From Brachionus plicatilis (Eukaryota; Rotifera; Eurotatoria; Ploima; Brachionidae): a stretch of DNA of 64,000 nt. Within the stretch, counting starts at the first letter, position 1; every line of letters starts with the position of its first letter. The position numbers and the translations under genes are program-made. Below are positions 44,626-53,934 of the stretch, piece after piece. Under the pieces are notes generated by a model, which saw only the letters and a list, made by a program, of their open reading frames with translations, had not been told where the DNA came from and did not search any database. The DNA lies in assembly GCA_010279815.1 (NCBI GenBank), contig QEOQ01000221.1:41088-105087 (forward strand), in the 5' to 3' direction.

Positions 44626-47600
44626 ATGCCCTCAGCTTCCTCAATCGTTTCAAATTCACTTTTCGCCTCACCGAACTCGTCAAACGAGCCCTCAGCTTCC
44701 TCTTTCGTTTCAAATTTATTCTCTAGTTTATCTACACCTAATTTAAACATAAATTGTTTATACGCAAATGCATGCTTACTCAACAACGATAAACTAGCTG
44801 AGCTTACTCTCAGAACTTCTACAGAAAAGCCAGCTATTGTTTTTATCACAGAAACTTGGTTTAGCGATAACTCCATATCTCTTCTTCCGAATTATCATGT
44901 TTACCAAACTGATAGATCGTCCCATGGTGGAGGAGTTACTATATACGTACGAGACGACATTAATTCTTCTAACATTACCATTCCTAGTCTACAACAAAGC
45001 CTGAAATGTGTCTACTCCGAACAAAGCTGGTGCATGATAAAAATAGGTCTCGATACGGTAATTTTGGACTGCATTTACCGGCCTCCCCCGAGCAACAACT
45101 ACTCTCAGAATTCTCTAATAGATAATGAAATTAAACGGACCATAAAAGCAGTGAAATCAGCCAATGATACCCAGAAGTGCAGCTCTATTCTTATCACAGG
45201 TGACTTCAATTATCCATCGATCAAATGGCACAAAGACGGCTCCCTCACAGTTTTTGGCAGCGATGATAGCCCAGCTAACGCCTTTGTTGACATGTTAAAT
45301 GACGAATCACTAAGCCAAATCGTCACCTCTCCAACATTTCGCAAAGCAAAAGGCAATACAACGAATACGCTCGACCTAATAATAACTGACTCGAGAAATA
45401 GACTAAGCTGTTTGTCAGAAAGCTCTCCTCTTGGCTCGAGCGAACAGGCTCATATTAGCCTTTCTTTCAAAATAGAAATTGCTAACGAAATAAAAGAACA
45501 GTTTTTTAGCAACAAATATGCGTATAAACGTGGCGATTTCGGTCAAATGCAGCTCGAACTAGATAGAAAAAACTGGGGAGAATTATTTGAAAACAAAAAC
45601 ATTGAACAATGCTATGACGAGTTCTTAAATACGTACAATTCTCTTTGTGACAAATTTATACCCAAATTCAAACAAAAAATTAATAAACGTAAGCCTTCGT
45701 GGATTATTCCAGAGCTCGCAAAACTTATAAGAAAAAAAAAGTCGCTCTGGCATCAACTTCGGGTTTCCGGAGGCAAAAACCGAAGCCTCGAGCAAAGCTA
45801 CACCTCAGTAAAAAGGGAAATTGAAAAGAAATCAAGGGACTCTATCATATTATTCGAAAAAAGTCTAGCTGATGATAAATTAAACCCGAAAAGACTATAC
45901 GCATACGTTAACGAGAAGCAGAAAGTAAAAATGCGTATAACGTCGATCACAAACGATTCCGGTGTATCCACGACCAATAGAAATGAAATCGCTGATACGC
46001 TCAATAAACACTCAGCTCCGTATTCGTCAACGAAGAGAGCTCAAGTGAAATGCCAATTTTTAATCAAAGGACCAATGAAAAAATAAGCGACACATCTTTT
46101 GCTCCATCGAACATATTAAAAATATTAAAAAAGTTAGACATATACAAATCAATAGGCACTGACGGCGTCCATCCTCACGTACTCAAAAGCTGCGCCAACG
46201 CTTGGGCTCTCCCGTTAAGCATGATCTATAAGCTCTCTCTTGACTCTGGTGCAGTTCCCAAAGCTTGGCGTGAAGCAAACGTAACTCCGTTATTCAAAAA
46301 AGGAAACAACACTGACCTATCCAACTACAGACCAATCTCTTTAACTTCAGTTGTATGTAAAATAATGGAAAAAATTCTAAAAACGACAATAATGACTCAT
46401 TTAACGAAATTTAAGCAACTAGCAAATGAACAACACGGCTTCATCAAAAACAAAGCATGCATTACAAATCTACTCGAAACTCTTGATTTTACCACGAAAG
46501 CTTTGTCTAATAAAAAATCAGTCGACATTCTTTTCCTCGACTTTGCAAAAGCCTTCGACAAAGTACTGCACAAACGTCTAATTCATAAACTGGCCAATTA
46601 CGGAATAAGCGGGCCTCTATTAAGCTGGATCGAATCCTTTTTGACAAGCCGACGCCAAAGAGTTGTTTTAGGAGAGCACCAATCGAGCTGGAGCGCTGTC
46701 AGGAGCGGGGTACCTCAAGGATCTGTTATTGGGCCGATTCTTTTCATATTATATATTAACGATCTCCCAGGCTTATTAGAAAACAAATGTAAAATGTACG
46801 CAGACGACACAAAAATAATCAGCGAAATTGACCACATGTTTGCACCGACAGACAACTTAAGGCTGCAACGAGACATCGACAAAATAACAGAGTGGACGAA
46901 CACTTGGTTAATGCGCCTAAATATTGAAAAATGTAAAATAATGCATACTGGTAAACGTAACCCTCAATTCAAATACTCAATGCAAAAATACGAATCACAA
47001 ACAGAACGTATCCAAATAACTAAAACGGAATGCGAACGAGACCTCGGTGTACTAATCTCTAACGATATGAAACCTAGCTGCCAATCCAACAAAGCTGCTT
47101 CGAAAGCTAACAGCATTTTATCAATGTTAAAAAATACATTTGTATATAAAGACGCAGCTCTGTGGAAAAAATTGTACACTGGGTTTGTTAGACCCCATCT
47201 TGAATTTGCTGTCGCTGCTTGGAATCCATACTTAACTAAAGATATAAATTCATTGGAAAAAGCTCAGCAAAGGGCAACAAAAATCCCTCATATGCTTAAA
47301 CAATTCGATTATCCTACGAGATGCACTAATCTAGGCCTTACTACACTATCAACCAGAAGACTCAGGGGTGACCTGATTCAAAAGTTTAAACTCGAAAACG
47401 GTCTAGAAATTATCGACTGGCACATACCACCGATCTGTTCAATGCCACGTGGTGGACACAGAGGTCACTTCAGAAGAGAAATCATCCGTTTTTGTAACCC
47501 GCGACACAACTTTTTCAATAACAGAATCGTAAACGAATGGAACAAGATACCAGACGATATAATAAAATCTAAAACAGTCAACGAATTTAAAAACAAGCTG

Positions 47601-47663
47601 GACACGTACTGGAAAAACTGCTATAGGACGTCATCTACTGATGACGTGCTCCGCATGGTTTAG
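44626..47663 (+). pseudogene. CR1-like ORF2 (APE endonuclease and reverse transcriptase), one frameshift
   Basis: The first frame (44626-46086) holds the endonuclease: LNINCLYANA, ITETWF, GGGVTIYV, YRPPPS, ITGDFNYP. The final SDH motif reads S-E-Q (PLGSSEQAHIS), a change in both catalytic-loop residues. The second frame (to 47663) holds the RT: NYRPISLTS, LFLDFAKAFDKV, GVPQGSVIGP, catalytic MYADDTK, and the C-terminal FVRPHLEFAVAAWNP. The frames meet near 46010-46050: restoring one T in AAACACTCAGC would give the conserved HFSSVF motif, so a 1-base deletion is likely. The same deletion occurs in the 54-kb copy. Confidence 0.85.
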
Positions 47664-48041
47664 GCCATGTCGCAGTTTAAATACTACTACTACTACTACT
47701 AAATGGATTAACTTATCTAGTGTAATTTCATAGAGTTAATTTTTAAGGCTTTTTATTTTCTGATTTATTTTAACTACCAACAAATAAGTTTTTTCTATTA
47801 CTTTTATCTAAATTTCTAATTTTTGACCTGAAATCCGTAAACTGCGACCTATGAAACCCAAATTTTATTTCTTTACGTAGAACAATTAATTCATAGAATA
47901 ATTTTTATTGAAAAATATAATTGAATAAAATTTAGAAAAAAAATAATATATCATTTATTCTAGTTTTTTGTTTCATAGAAAAATTAATTTATAGTTTTTA
48001 GAAAAATCTAATTGAATAAAATCAGGAAAAAAATCAAAAAT

Positions 48042-48447
48042 ATTTTCATTATATTAAATTTTCAAGTGTAAAAATAATTTGTTCAAAACACTTTAAAACA
48101 TCCTTATGATTCTGAAAGAGGAGAAAAAGTTCTGCTTGGCAAATTGTTTTTCTAAAGGTCTGGACATATGAAAACCCTAAAAAAACCGCTAAAGACCGGA
48201 AAAGTAGAGGTTTAGACCGGATTTTTCAAAGCACCCTGAATATTTATTTTTAAAAATGTTTTTTAGTGAAAGAAACAAAATTTTTAAATACAGTTTTTAT
48301 AGGGTTTTCACATGTCCAGACCTTTTGAAAAATAATTTGCCAAGCGGAACTTTTTCTCCTTTATCAGAATCAAAAGCGCTTTGCAGAGTGTTTTAAAGTG
48401 TTTTGTACAAAATATATTTACACTTGAAAAATTAATATAATGAAAAT
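48042..48447. mobile_element. Foldback MITE (about 145-bp arms)
   Basis: The arms start ATTTTCATTATATT and end AATATAATGAAAAT and contain AAAGGTCTGGACATAT and its partner ACATGTCCAGACCTTTT. No ORF. A second copy lies at 56533-56938 as part of the 3.3-kb repeat. Confidence 0.7.
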
Positions 48448-48454
48448 TTTTTTT

Positions 48455-48741
48455 CAGACTTGTGCGTAAGTCAAAAAATAAAGTCATTTTTAAGTCATTT
48501 TTTGGTTAAGTCAAAGATTTGACTTGACTTAAGATTTTTTTTTTTAAAGTTAAGTCATTTGACTTGACTTGACTTAGAATGACTTGAATTTCAAAAAATT
48601 TAATTTGTGTTTTCGAAGGAATTTGATAAAAAAATCTTCTAATTAATTTTCTAATATTTACAACATTAAAATTTAAAGAATCATAATTAGGATTTGATGC
48701 TTGTTACCCGTTTTATATTGACTTTCCCAAAAATAATTCAA
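48455..48741. mobile_element. MITE cut by the LINE2 insertion (left part)
   Basis: It begins CAGACTTGTGCGTAAGTC like the complete element at 56946-57341 but stops at 48741, where LINE2 begins. The missing right end follows the second direct repeat. Confidence 0.75.
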
Positions 48742-48855
48742 TTCAATCGAAGAGACTTGTGCCAATCCTATAATAATATAGGTCGATTGAATCCATTTAT
48801 TCAAAAATAAATAAATATAAAATTGATAAAAATAAGTAGTAATATTAGTTTTAAT

Positions 48856-51828
48856 TTAATAATAAAATATTTTGAAATCCAGATCAAACTTGGTAAAAAT
48901 TGTACAAAATTTTACAAAAATATTATTAATATTATTTTCAATTCTATGACAAAAAAGATTATAATTTAATTCGAGGTCCTTAATTAAAAATTCATTAATA
49001 AATTTCGAACAAAAATATACAAAAGAATCTTCCATGTGATCATTATATTTTCCTTTCGCCGGTATGTGAAACAGGTTTTTGTTTCTGAGGTCAAAAGGAA
49101 TAATTTTTTTACAATTATTTCTTGTTAAACAAGTTTTTAAGCTATGTGGTCCATTTTCATTGGTAACCACGTTGAATATGTATCGTGATATTCTCTTTAT
49201 CATTCTGTGTTGAATGCAATCAAGGTTAAATCTGCTGAGTTCGATGTTTATCTTGTTGAAATCCTCTGTCTTTGTTACCATAAATTTTAGATTCAGTAAT
49301 TTATATACACAGCGATAAAAAGTATTAACCAATTTCTGGAGTGTTCTTTTCGGAAAATAAATTGAAATTGACATACAATAATCAAAGTGCGGTAGTAAAA
49401 AAGATTTGAAAAATTGTAGTCTGACTTTATGAGACAAATAAAATAAACGTTCGATTGTATAAACTCGTTTATTGATGGAAGTTCTCAAGTCTGAAACGTA
49501 TTTTAAAAACGTGAGCTTATTGTCAATAGTAATACCAAGTAATTTAAAGCAGTTCACAACTTCTATATCATTGCTGTCTATTGTAACCCATTTTGGAAAA
49601 GTTAAATTTCTTTTATTTGACACAAACATTATTTTTGTTTTAAGCCAGTTAATGTCAATGCGATTGAATTTACACCAGATGATCAAATTCTTATTTGAAA
49701 TTTTAAAGTCATCAATAAGTGACTGTAGGTCTTCACCGATTTTTAAGATTGTAGTATCATCAGCAAAAAGCTTGATCATAAAATCTTTTAAAAAACGTAC
49801 TATGTCGTTGATAAAAATTAAAAATAGTAACGGACCAAGTACACTTCCTTGTGGAACACCAAGTTTAATTTCAAGAGCTTTTGAAGAGCAGTTGTCAATT
49901 TTAACATATTGCATTCTACACTCAAAATAATTTTTTAATAAATGTAGCGCAGTTTCAGAAAAACCATATTTTTTCATTTTTAGCAAAAGTAAGTTGGCGT
50001 CTACGGTATCAAACGCTTTTTTGAAGTCGATGAACAATAATAATCCTATTGATCGTTTGCTTCTTATTTTGTTGATTTCAGAAATTATTTCATGCAAAGC
50101 CGATTCACAACTATGGTTCGACCTGAATCCATGTTGGTTATCGGTAATAATCTTGTTTTCATTGAGATATGAGATTATTTGCTTGTGTAATAATTTTTCA
50201 AATAACTTTGCTATTGGCGGAAGAATAGATATGGCACGATAATTGTTCAAATCATCATTTGGTCCTTTTTTTTTGTAAAGTGGTGTTACAACAGCAGTTT
50301 TCCAATCATTAGGAATTGAGCACGATAAAATTGAAAAATTAAATAGATAAGCAATTAAGGTTTTTAATTTGGTAGAATCTGTTTTTAGAACTCTTGTCGG
50401 TATCCCACATATACCAGGCGCACTTGATGTTGGCAAGTTATCTAGAAGGTCGTTTATTTCATTTGCAGTTGTAAAGCTAAATTTAAACTTTTGATTTTCA
50501 TCATTTGACTCAATTTGTTCGTCAATAAATTTTTCTGCCTCTTTAATTGATACATTTGACGAAGAAGAAATTGAAGTGAAAAAACAGTTAAAAATGTTGC
50601 AAAGCTCAAGTTTATTATCTGTCACTTTTCCATTAAATTTTACATGACTGATTGGGTTTGACGAAGATTTATCTGACTTTATGCTAATTTTTGATGAGTA
50701 AAATTCCCAGAACTTTTTTGAACTTTTAAAATCATTCATTGACTTGTCTTTAAAATATTCAATCATTTTTTCATCATTCAATGCATTGAATGTTTTGTTG
50801 AAGTGTTCATAAGCCTGTTTATCATCTGGAAGCCGTGAACGAGCAAAACGTTTATAATACGTGTTCTTGAGGTGTTTTAGTTTAAAAAGGTCTTCATCAT
50901 ACCACGGAAATTGGTTACCACTATTAATACTAATTTTCCGAATCGGTGCGATTTCGTCAACAATATTTAAGATGGCATCTTTGAAAAAAGTCCATTTCCC
51001 TTCGATGCTTTCAATTTCTCTCATTTGCTTGAAATTTGCTTCTTCAATTTTTAAACAAATTTGAGCCATGTTGGAGGCACTTAGATTTCTACATTCAACT
51101 TTATTGACAGAATTGATAGATTTTTTTTTTCTTTTGATCTCTAATTTGGCCAGTACAAAGCAATGATCACTGAATGGGCAGTTTAATACATCAGTGTCAA
51201 TGATGAAATCACCGTTTGGCAACAGGAGGTCAATCATTGTCGATGTACTTCTAAACGAGTTTGTATTTTTGTAAAACTTAGACGAATTTCTCGTTGCCTT
51301 TTTGACGAAATTAATAAGCTCATTGTTGGTCATAAATTCTTTGATTTTAGAATTTTCACCATTATTGAAATCAATGTTAAGATCACCAATAATAAAAAGA
51401 GGTTCACTCAAATTTAGTGAGTGAATAAAATCATCCAATTTATCTAAAAAGAGTTGTTCATGCATACTTGGTGCACGATAAGTGTACACAAAATTTAATT
51501 TTTGGCTTCTAACTTGAAGTTGAAAATAAATAAGCTCCAAATCTTCGAGAAGGTTTGATTTTTTAACAACCAAATTGTTCTTAATAAATACAAGTAATCC
51601 ACCACCATTCCTTGTTCTATCCAGTCTAATTTTAAAATAGTGATCATTTTTGTAGAAAGAGTTCGGAATTGTATCGTCAAGTTTAGTTTCACTAAATAAC
51701 ACAACGTCAAACACTTGTGTACTTAGCATATCGTGAACTTCAATGATGTGATTTAGAATTGAGTTAATATTAAGGTGAATTAATTGGAAATTCGTTGAAT
51801 TTTTGCCAAATCTTAACAACTGATTCAA
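48856..51828 (-). CDS. LINE2 ORF2: APE endonuclease plus reverse transcriptase
   Basis: A 990-residue uninterrupted frame from ATG. The endonuclease (about 1-230) has all catalytic signatures: HLNINS (N20/N22), SETKL (E47), GGGLLVF, YRAP, GDLNID (148-153) and SDH (220-222). The RT has NYRAISILPPIAKLFEKLL, HGFRSNHSCESALHEI, LFIDFKKAFDTVD, GVPQGSVLGPLLF and catalytic LFADDTT (about 687-693), then the thumb with PHFDYCMSI. It would nick target DNA and copy element RNA by target-primed reverse transcription. The sequence type is the CR1/Jockey superfamily; I cannot fix the clade. With every motif present it could be active. Confidence 0.88.
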   Translation of the reverse strand: MNQLLRFGKNSTNFQLIHLNINSILNHIIEVHDMLSTQVFDVVLFSETKLDDTIPNSFYKNDHYFKIRLDRTRNGGGLLVFIKNNLVVKKSNLLEDLELIYFQLQVRSQKLNFVYTYRAPSMHEQLFLDKLDDFIHSLNLSEPLFIIGDLNIDFNNGENSKIKEFMTNNELINFVKKATRNSSKFYKNTNSFRSTSTMIDLLLPNGDFIIDTDVLNCPFSDHCFVLAKLEIKRKKKSINSVNKVECRNLSASNMAQICLKIEEANFKQMREIESIEGKWTFFKDAILNIVDEIAPIRKISINSGNQFPWYDEDLFKLKHLKNTYYKRFARSRLPDDKQAYEHFNKTFNALNDEKMIEYFKDKSMNDFKSSKKFWEFYSSKISIKSDKSSSNPISHVKFNGKVTDNKLELCNIFNCFFTSISSSSNVSIKEAEKFIDEQIESNDENQKFKFSFTTANEINDLLDNLPTSSAPGICGIPTRVLKTDSTKLKTLIAYLFNFSILSCSIPNDWKTAVVTPLYKKKGPNDDLNNYRAISILPPIAKLFEKLLHKQIISYLNENKIITDNQHGFRSNHSCESALHEIISEINKIRSKRSIGLLLFIDFKKAFDTVDANLLLLKMKKYGFSETALHLLKNYFECRMQYVKIDNCSSKALEIKLGVPQGSVLGPLLFLIFINDIVRFLKDFMIKLFADDTTILKIGEDLQSLIDDFKISNKNLIIWCKFNRIDINWLKTKIMFVSNKRNLTFPKWVTIDSNDIEVVNCFKLLGITIDNKLTFLKYVSDLRTSINKRVYTIERLFYLSHKVRLQFFKSFLLPHFDYCMSISIYFPKRTLQKLVNTFYRCVYKLLNLKFMVTKTEDFNKINIELSRFNLDCIQHRMIKRISRYIFNVVTNENGPHSLKTCLTRNNCKKIIPFDLRNKNLFHIPAKGKYNDHMEDSFVYFCSKFINEFLIKDLELNYNLFCHRIENNINNIFVKFCTIFTKFDLDFKIFYY

Positions 51829-51876
51829 AAAATAATTTGATTTTATTTTCTGATCTGAGATTTGGTAATTTGCTAG

Positions 51877-53682
51877 TCAGTCGTTTTGATCAGTTAAATT
51901 AATTTCAAATCTTCTTATCTCATTTGCGATTTCAATTCTAATTTTCGGAATGTCTTTTTGTGAAAAATCAAATACTTGATTAAATATATAATATTTTGCG
52001 TATTGACAAACGTAAGCACCGCAATCGTGAACATTATTTATCTGTTTTGGGTAATCGAAATTAGCATTAATTGACCAAGAGCCTGCATGTTTTAAGCTTC
52101 CAATATACTTTGAGAGTACAGTAATAATTTTACGAATGAGATTGTAATCAATTTGAAAAATCGAGTCAAAAAAAGTGATTGAGCTTTTTGAAGAATCAAT
52201 AACCAAAAGTGACCAATGGTTTTGTCTAATAAAAAGCGGAAAAAATAAGACTTTAAAGCTTATTTGATTGTATTTGTCAAAGATTTTTGAGATGCCTCGA
52301 TGGTCGGATGAGATAATTTTATTTATTATAAGCGAGTCAATAGACATGGTTTTGATCTTAACCATAGAGTTACATAATAACGAAAGATAAAAATTAACGA
52401 TTTTATCATTAAATTTTACACCGTTGGTAACATCATTCAAATCACTTTTAAGAATCTGGAAACCCAGTCCTTTAACAATTACTAAATCAGTTGATTTTAT
52501 TTCTATATTTTCTTCACATAAGTCTTTTTCTTGTGTAGAGTAGACTTTTAGATTTCTCCATAAATTTGCATTATTTTGAGAAGGATTTGAGTTGTTTGAA
52601 TTTTGAGTCTGGGTGTTGTTCGCACTCTGAGACTCCAATTTAGAATGATTCAAGGACTGACATGATTTATGTTTATTTTGATGAAAATTTGTTGTACTGA
52701 TGGTCGGTTTCAACTTTTTTGTATAAGAATGTGCATAATTTTCAACAGATTGACAGTAATAGTTAGTTTTCGAGTTTGTTGGCAATTGAGTCGAGGACTT
52801 GTTCAAGTTTTTTGACTGGGTGGCTGGTGAGTTCGAATTTTGACCAATTTTTGATCCAAATTGGTTTTGATTAGTTGACTTGCTGGCATTAGACAACTTT
52901 TTTGGATCAACTTGTTGGCATTGTTGGTCAATTTTCGAGTTTGTTGGCAATTGAGTCGAGGACTTGTTCAAGTTTTTTGACTGGGTGGCTGGTGAGTTCG
53001 AATTTTGACCAATTTTTGATCCAAATTGGTTTTGATTAGTTGACTTGCTGGCATTAGACAACTTTTTTGGATCAACTTGTTGACATTGTTGGTCAATTTT
53101 CGAGTTTGTTGGCAATTGAGTCGAGGACTTGTTCAAGTTTTTTGACTGGGTGGCTGGTGAGTTCGGAGTTCGGTTTTTTTCTTTTTTCACCTCTCTCATT
53201 TTGGACTGCCTTATTATAGAGTCGATTATTCTTTCATTTACTGTTAAATGTTGATTAATGTAAATATTTTTAAATTCCTTTAACGACTTCAATTTGTACG
53301 ATGTATTTAGGATTTGCTCTACATGATGCTCACTTATTAGATCACAAATTACTGGTTCTGGGTAATTCTTACATTCGATTGATTTGAGTCGAGTGATTTT
53401 TATCGGCATTGGTTGTTTTAATGTTTTGAATATTCGATAAATTTGTTGCTTGTCATCTATTGTTTTGTTTAGACCGAGTAAAACTATACTTTGTTTTCGT
53501 TCGTATCGTTGTTGTTGTTCGCGATCGATCAAGTCGACGATAGATAGCGAAAAGTTACACCCGAAATTTAAGATGTTGTTTCGTTTTTCATGCCCATTTA
53601 GTACTGGTTCAATTTGTTCAATACAAGGACCAAAAATAATGGAAAGTGAAGAAATCAATTTACTTACCTTATTTTCCAACAT
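51877..53682 (-). CDS. LINE2 ORF1: RNA-binding domain, repeat linker and Ulp1-type cysteine protease
   Basis: A 601-residue frame from ATG. Residues about 60-160 form the RRM-like ORF1 core (KQSIVLLGL, PEPVICDLIS, FKNIYINQHLTVNERIIDS), aligning in style with the CR1-like ORF1 at 43699. Residues about 174-305 are a polar linker of two and a half nearly identical 55-residue repeats (SPATQSKNLNKSSTQLPTNS; 165-bp period in DNA). Residues about 405-590 match the Ulp1/SENP (C48) fold: IVNFYLSLL, VLFFPLF, H489 in HWSLLVID, D506 in FFDS, Q547 in YPKQIN and C554 in DCGAYVC, so the H-D-Q-C set is complete. In cells this family removes SUMO or similar tags. Its role in a LINE is unknown: perhaps self-processing or countering a host modification. 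Confidence 0.82.
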   Translation of the reverse strand: MLENKVSKLISSLSIIFGPCIEQIEPVLNGHEKRNNILNFGCNFSLSIVDLIDREQQQRYERKQSIVLLGLNKTIDDKQQIYRIFKTLKQPMPIKITRLKSIECKNYPEPVICDLISEHHVEQILNTSYKLKSLKEFKNIYINQHLTVNERIIDSIIRQSKMREVKKEKNRTPNSPATQSKNLNKSSTQLPTNSKIDQQCQQVDPKKLSNASKSTNQNQFGSKIGQNSNSPATQSKNLNKSSTQLPTNSKIDQQCQQVDPKKLSNASKSTNQNQFGSKIGQNSNSPATQSKNLNKSSTQLPTNSKTNYYCQSVENYAHSYTKKLKPTISTTNFHQNKHKSCQSLNHSKLESQSANNTQTQNSNNSNPSQNNANLWRNLKVYSTQEKDLCEENIEIKSTDLVIVKGLGFQILKSDLNDVTNGVKFNDKIVNFYLSLLCNSMVKIKTMSIDSLIINKIISSDHRGISKIFDKYNQISFKVLFFPLFIRQNHWSLLVIDSSKSSITFFDSIFQIDYNLIRKIITVLSKYIGSLKHAGSWSINANFDYPKQINNVHDCGAYVCQYAKYYIFNQVFDFSQKDIPKIRIEIANEIRRFEINLTDQND

Positions 53683-53934
53683 TTAAAAATTGGTTTTGTA
53701 ATTGATTTTGGCTATCAAAGTAATGCTCAAGTGAAACGATCGGTTCCATAATTAATGTTTACAGTTTGTACGTCGGGAACTACTACTTATCACTAACGTT
53801 TGGTTTCGCTAATAACGGCGTTTGTTTAAGTTGTAGTTAAACTTTTTATTTGCCACGTGATGACGCTATTAAATTTCAAGATTCAAATTTACTAAGCCAA
53901 AATTCAAATTTGCAACTTTTTTTTTAATTTTAAT
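53683..53934 (-). promoter_or_regulatory. LINE2 5' leader
   Basis: This 252-nt sequence is less AT-rich than its surroundings and precedes ORF1. An internal promoter would be expected here, as in other LINEs, but no element is identified. Confidence 0.35.

Larger units (their letters stand above)
43637..47702 (+). mobile_element. CR1-like LINE, nearly full length
   Basis: It carries ORF1 (43699-44556) and ORF2 (44626-47663). It is preceded by a run of about 35 A (43640-43674) and ends in a (TAC)n tract at about 47682-47702. Comparison with arm B (about 21940-21960 reversed, GATAAACTGCATTAAAATGG) shows the empty site. An 8-bp-stem hairpin (ACGTCATC-TACT-GATGACGT, 47628-47647) overlaps the ORF2 end. 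Confidence 0.85.
33547..47950 (+). repeat. Right arm (inner part) of the large inverted duplication
   Basis: It pairs with 21720-28535 in inverted orientation. It carries gene C and its flanks, interrupted by the PLE (34229-36632), extra intron DNA (about 40130-41390) and the CR1-like LINE (about 43637-47702). Confidence 0.75.
45444..48741. repeat. 3,298-bp direct repeat, left copy, bordering LINE2
   Basis: Covers the 3' part of the CR1-like LINE, its flank and most of two MITEs. It matches 53935-57232 over exactly the same length with about six substitutions that I counted. Confidence 0.92.
48742..53934 (-). mobile_element. Apparently intact LINE with Ulp1-protease ORF1 ('LINE2')
   Basis: The 5,193-bp element lies exactly between 3,298-bp direct repeats. 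In sense order it has a 252-nt 5' leader, ORF1 (601 codons), a 48-nt gap, ORF2 (990 codons), and a 3' tail with hairpin CCTATA-TTAT-TATAGG, an ATTCAATCGA/TCGATTGAAT pair, and a terminal ATTGAATTGAA. Both ORFs are uninterrupted, and the flanking repeats are almost identical, so insertion was recent. Confidence 0.85.
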
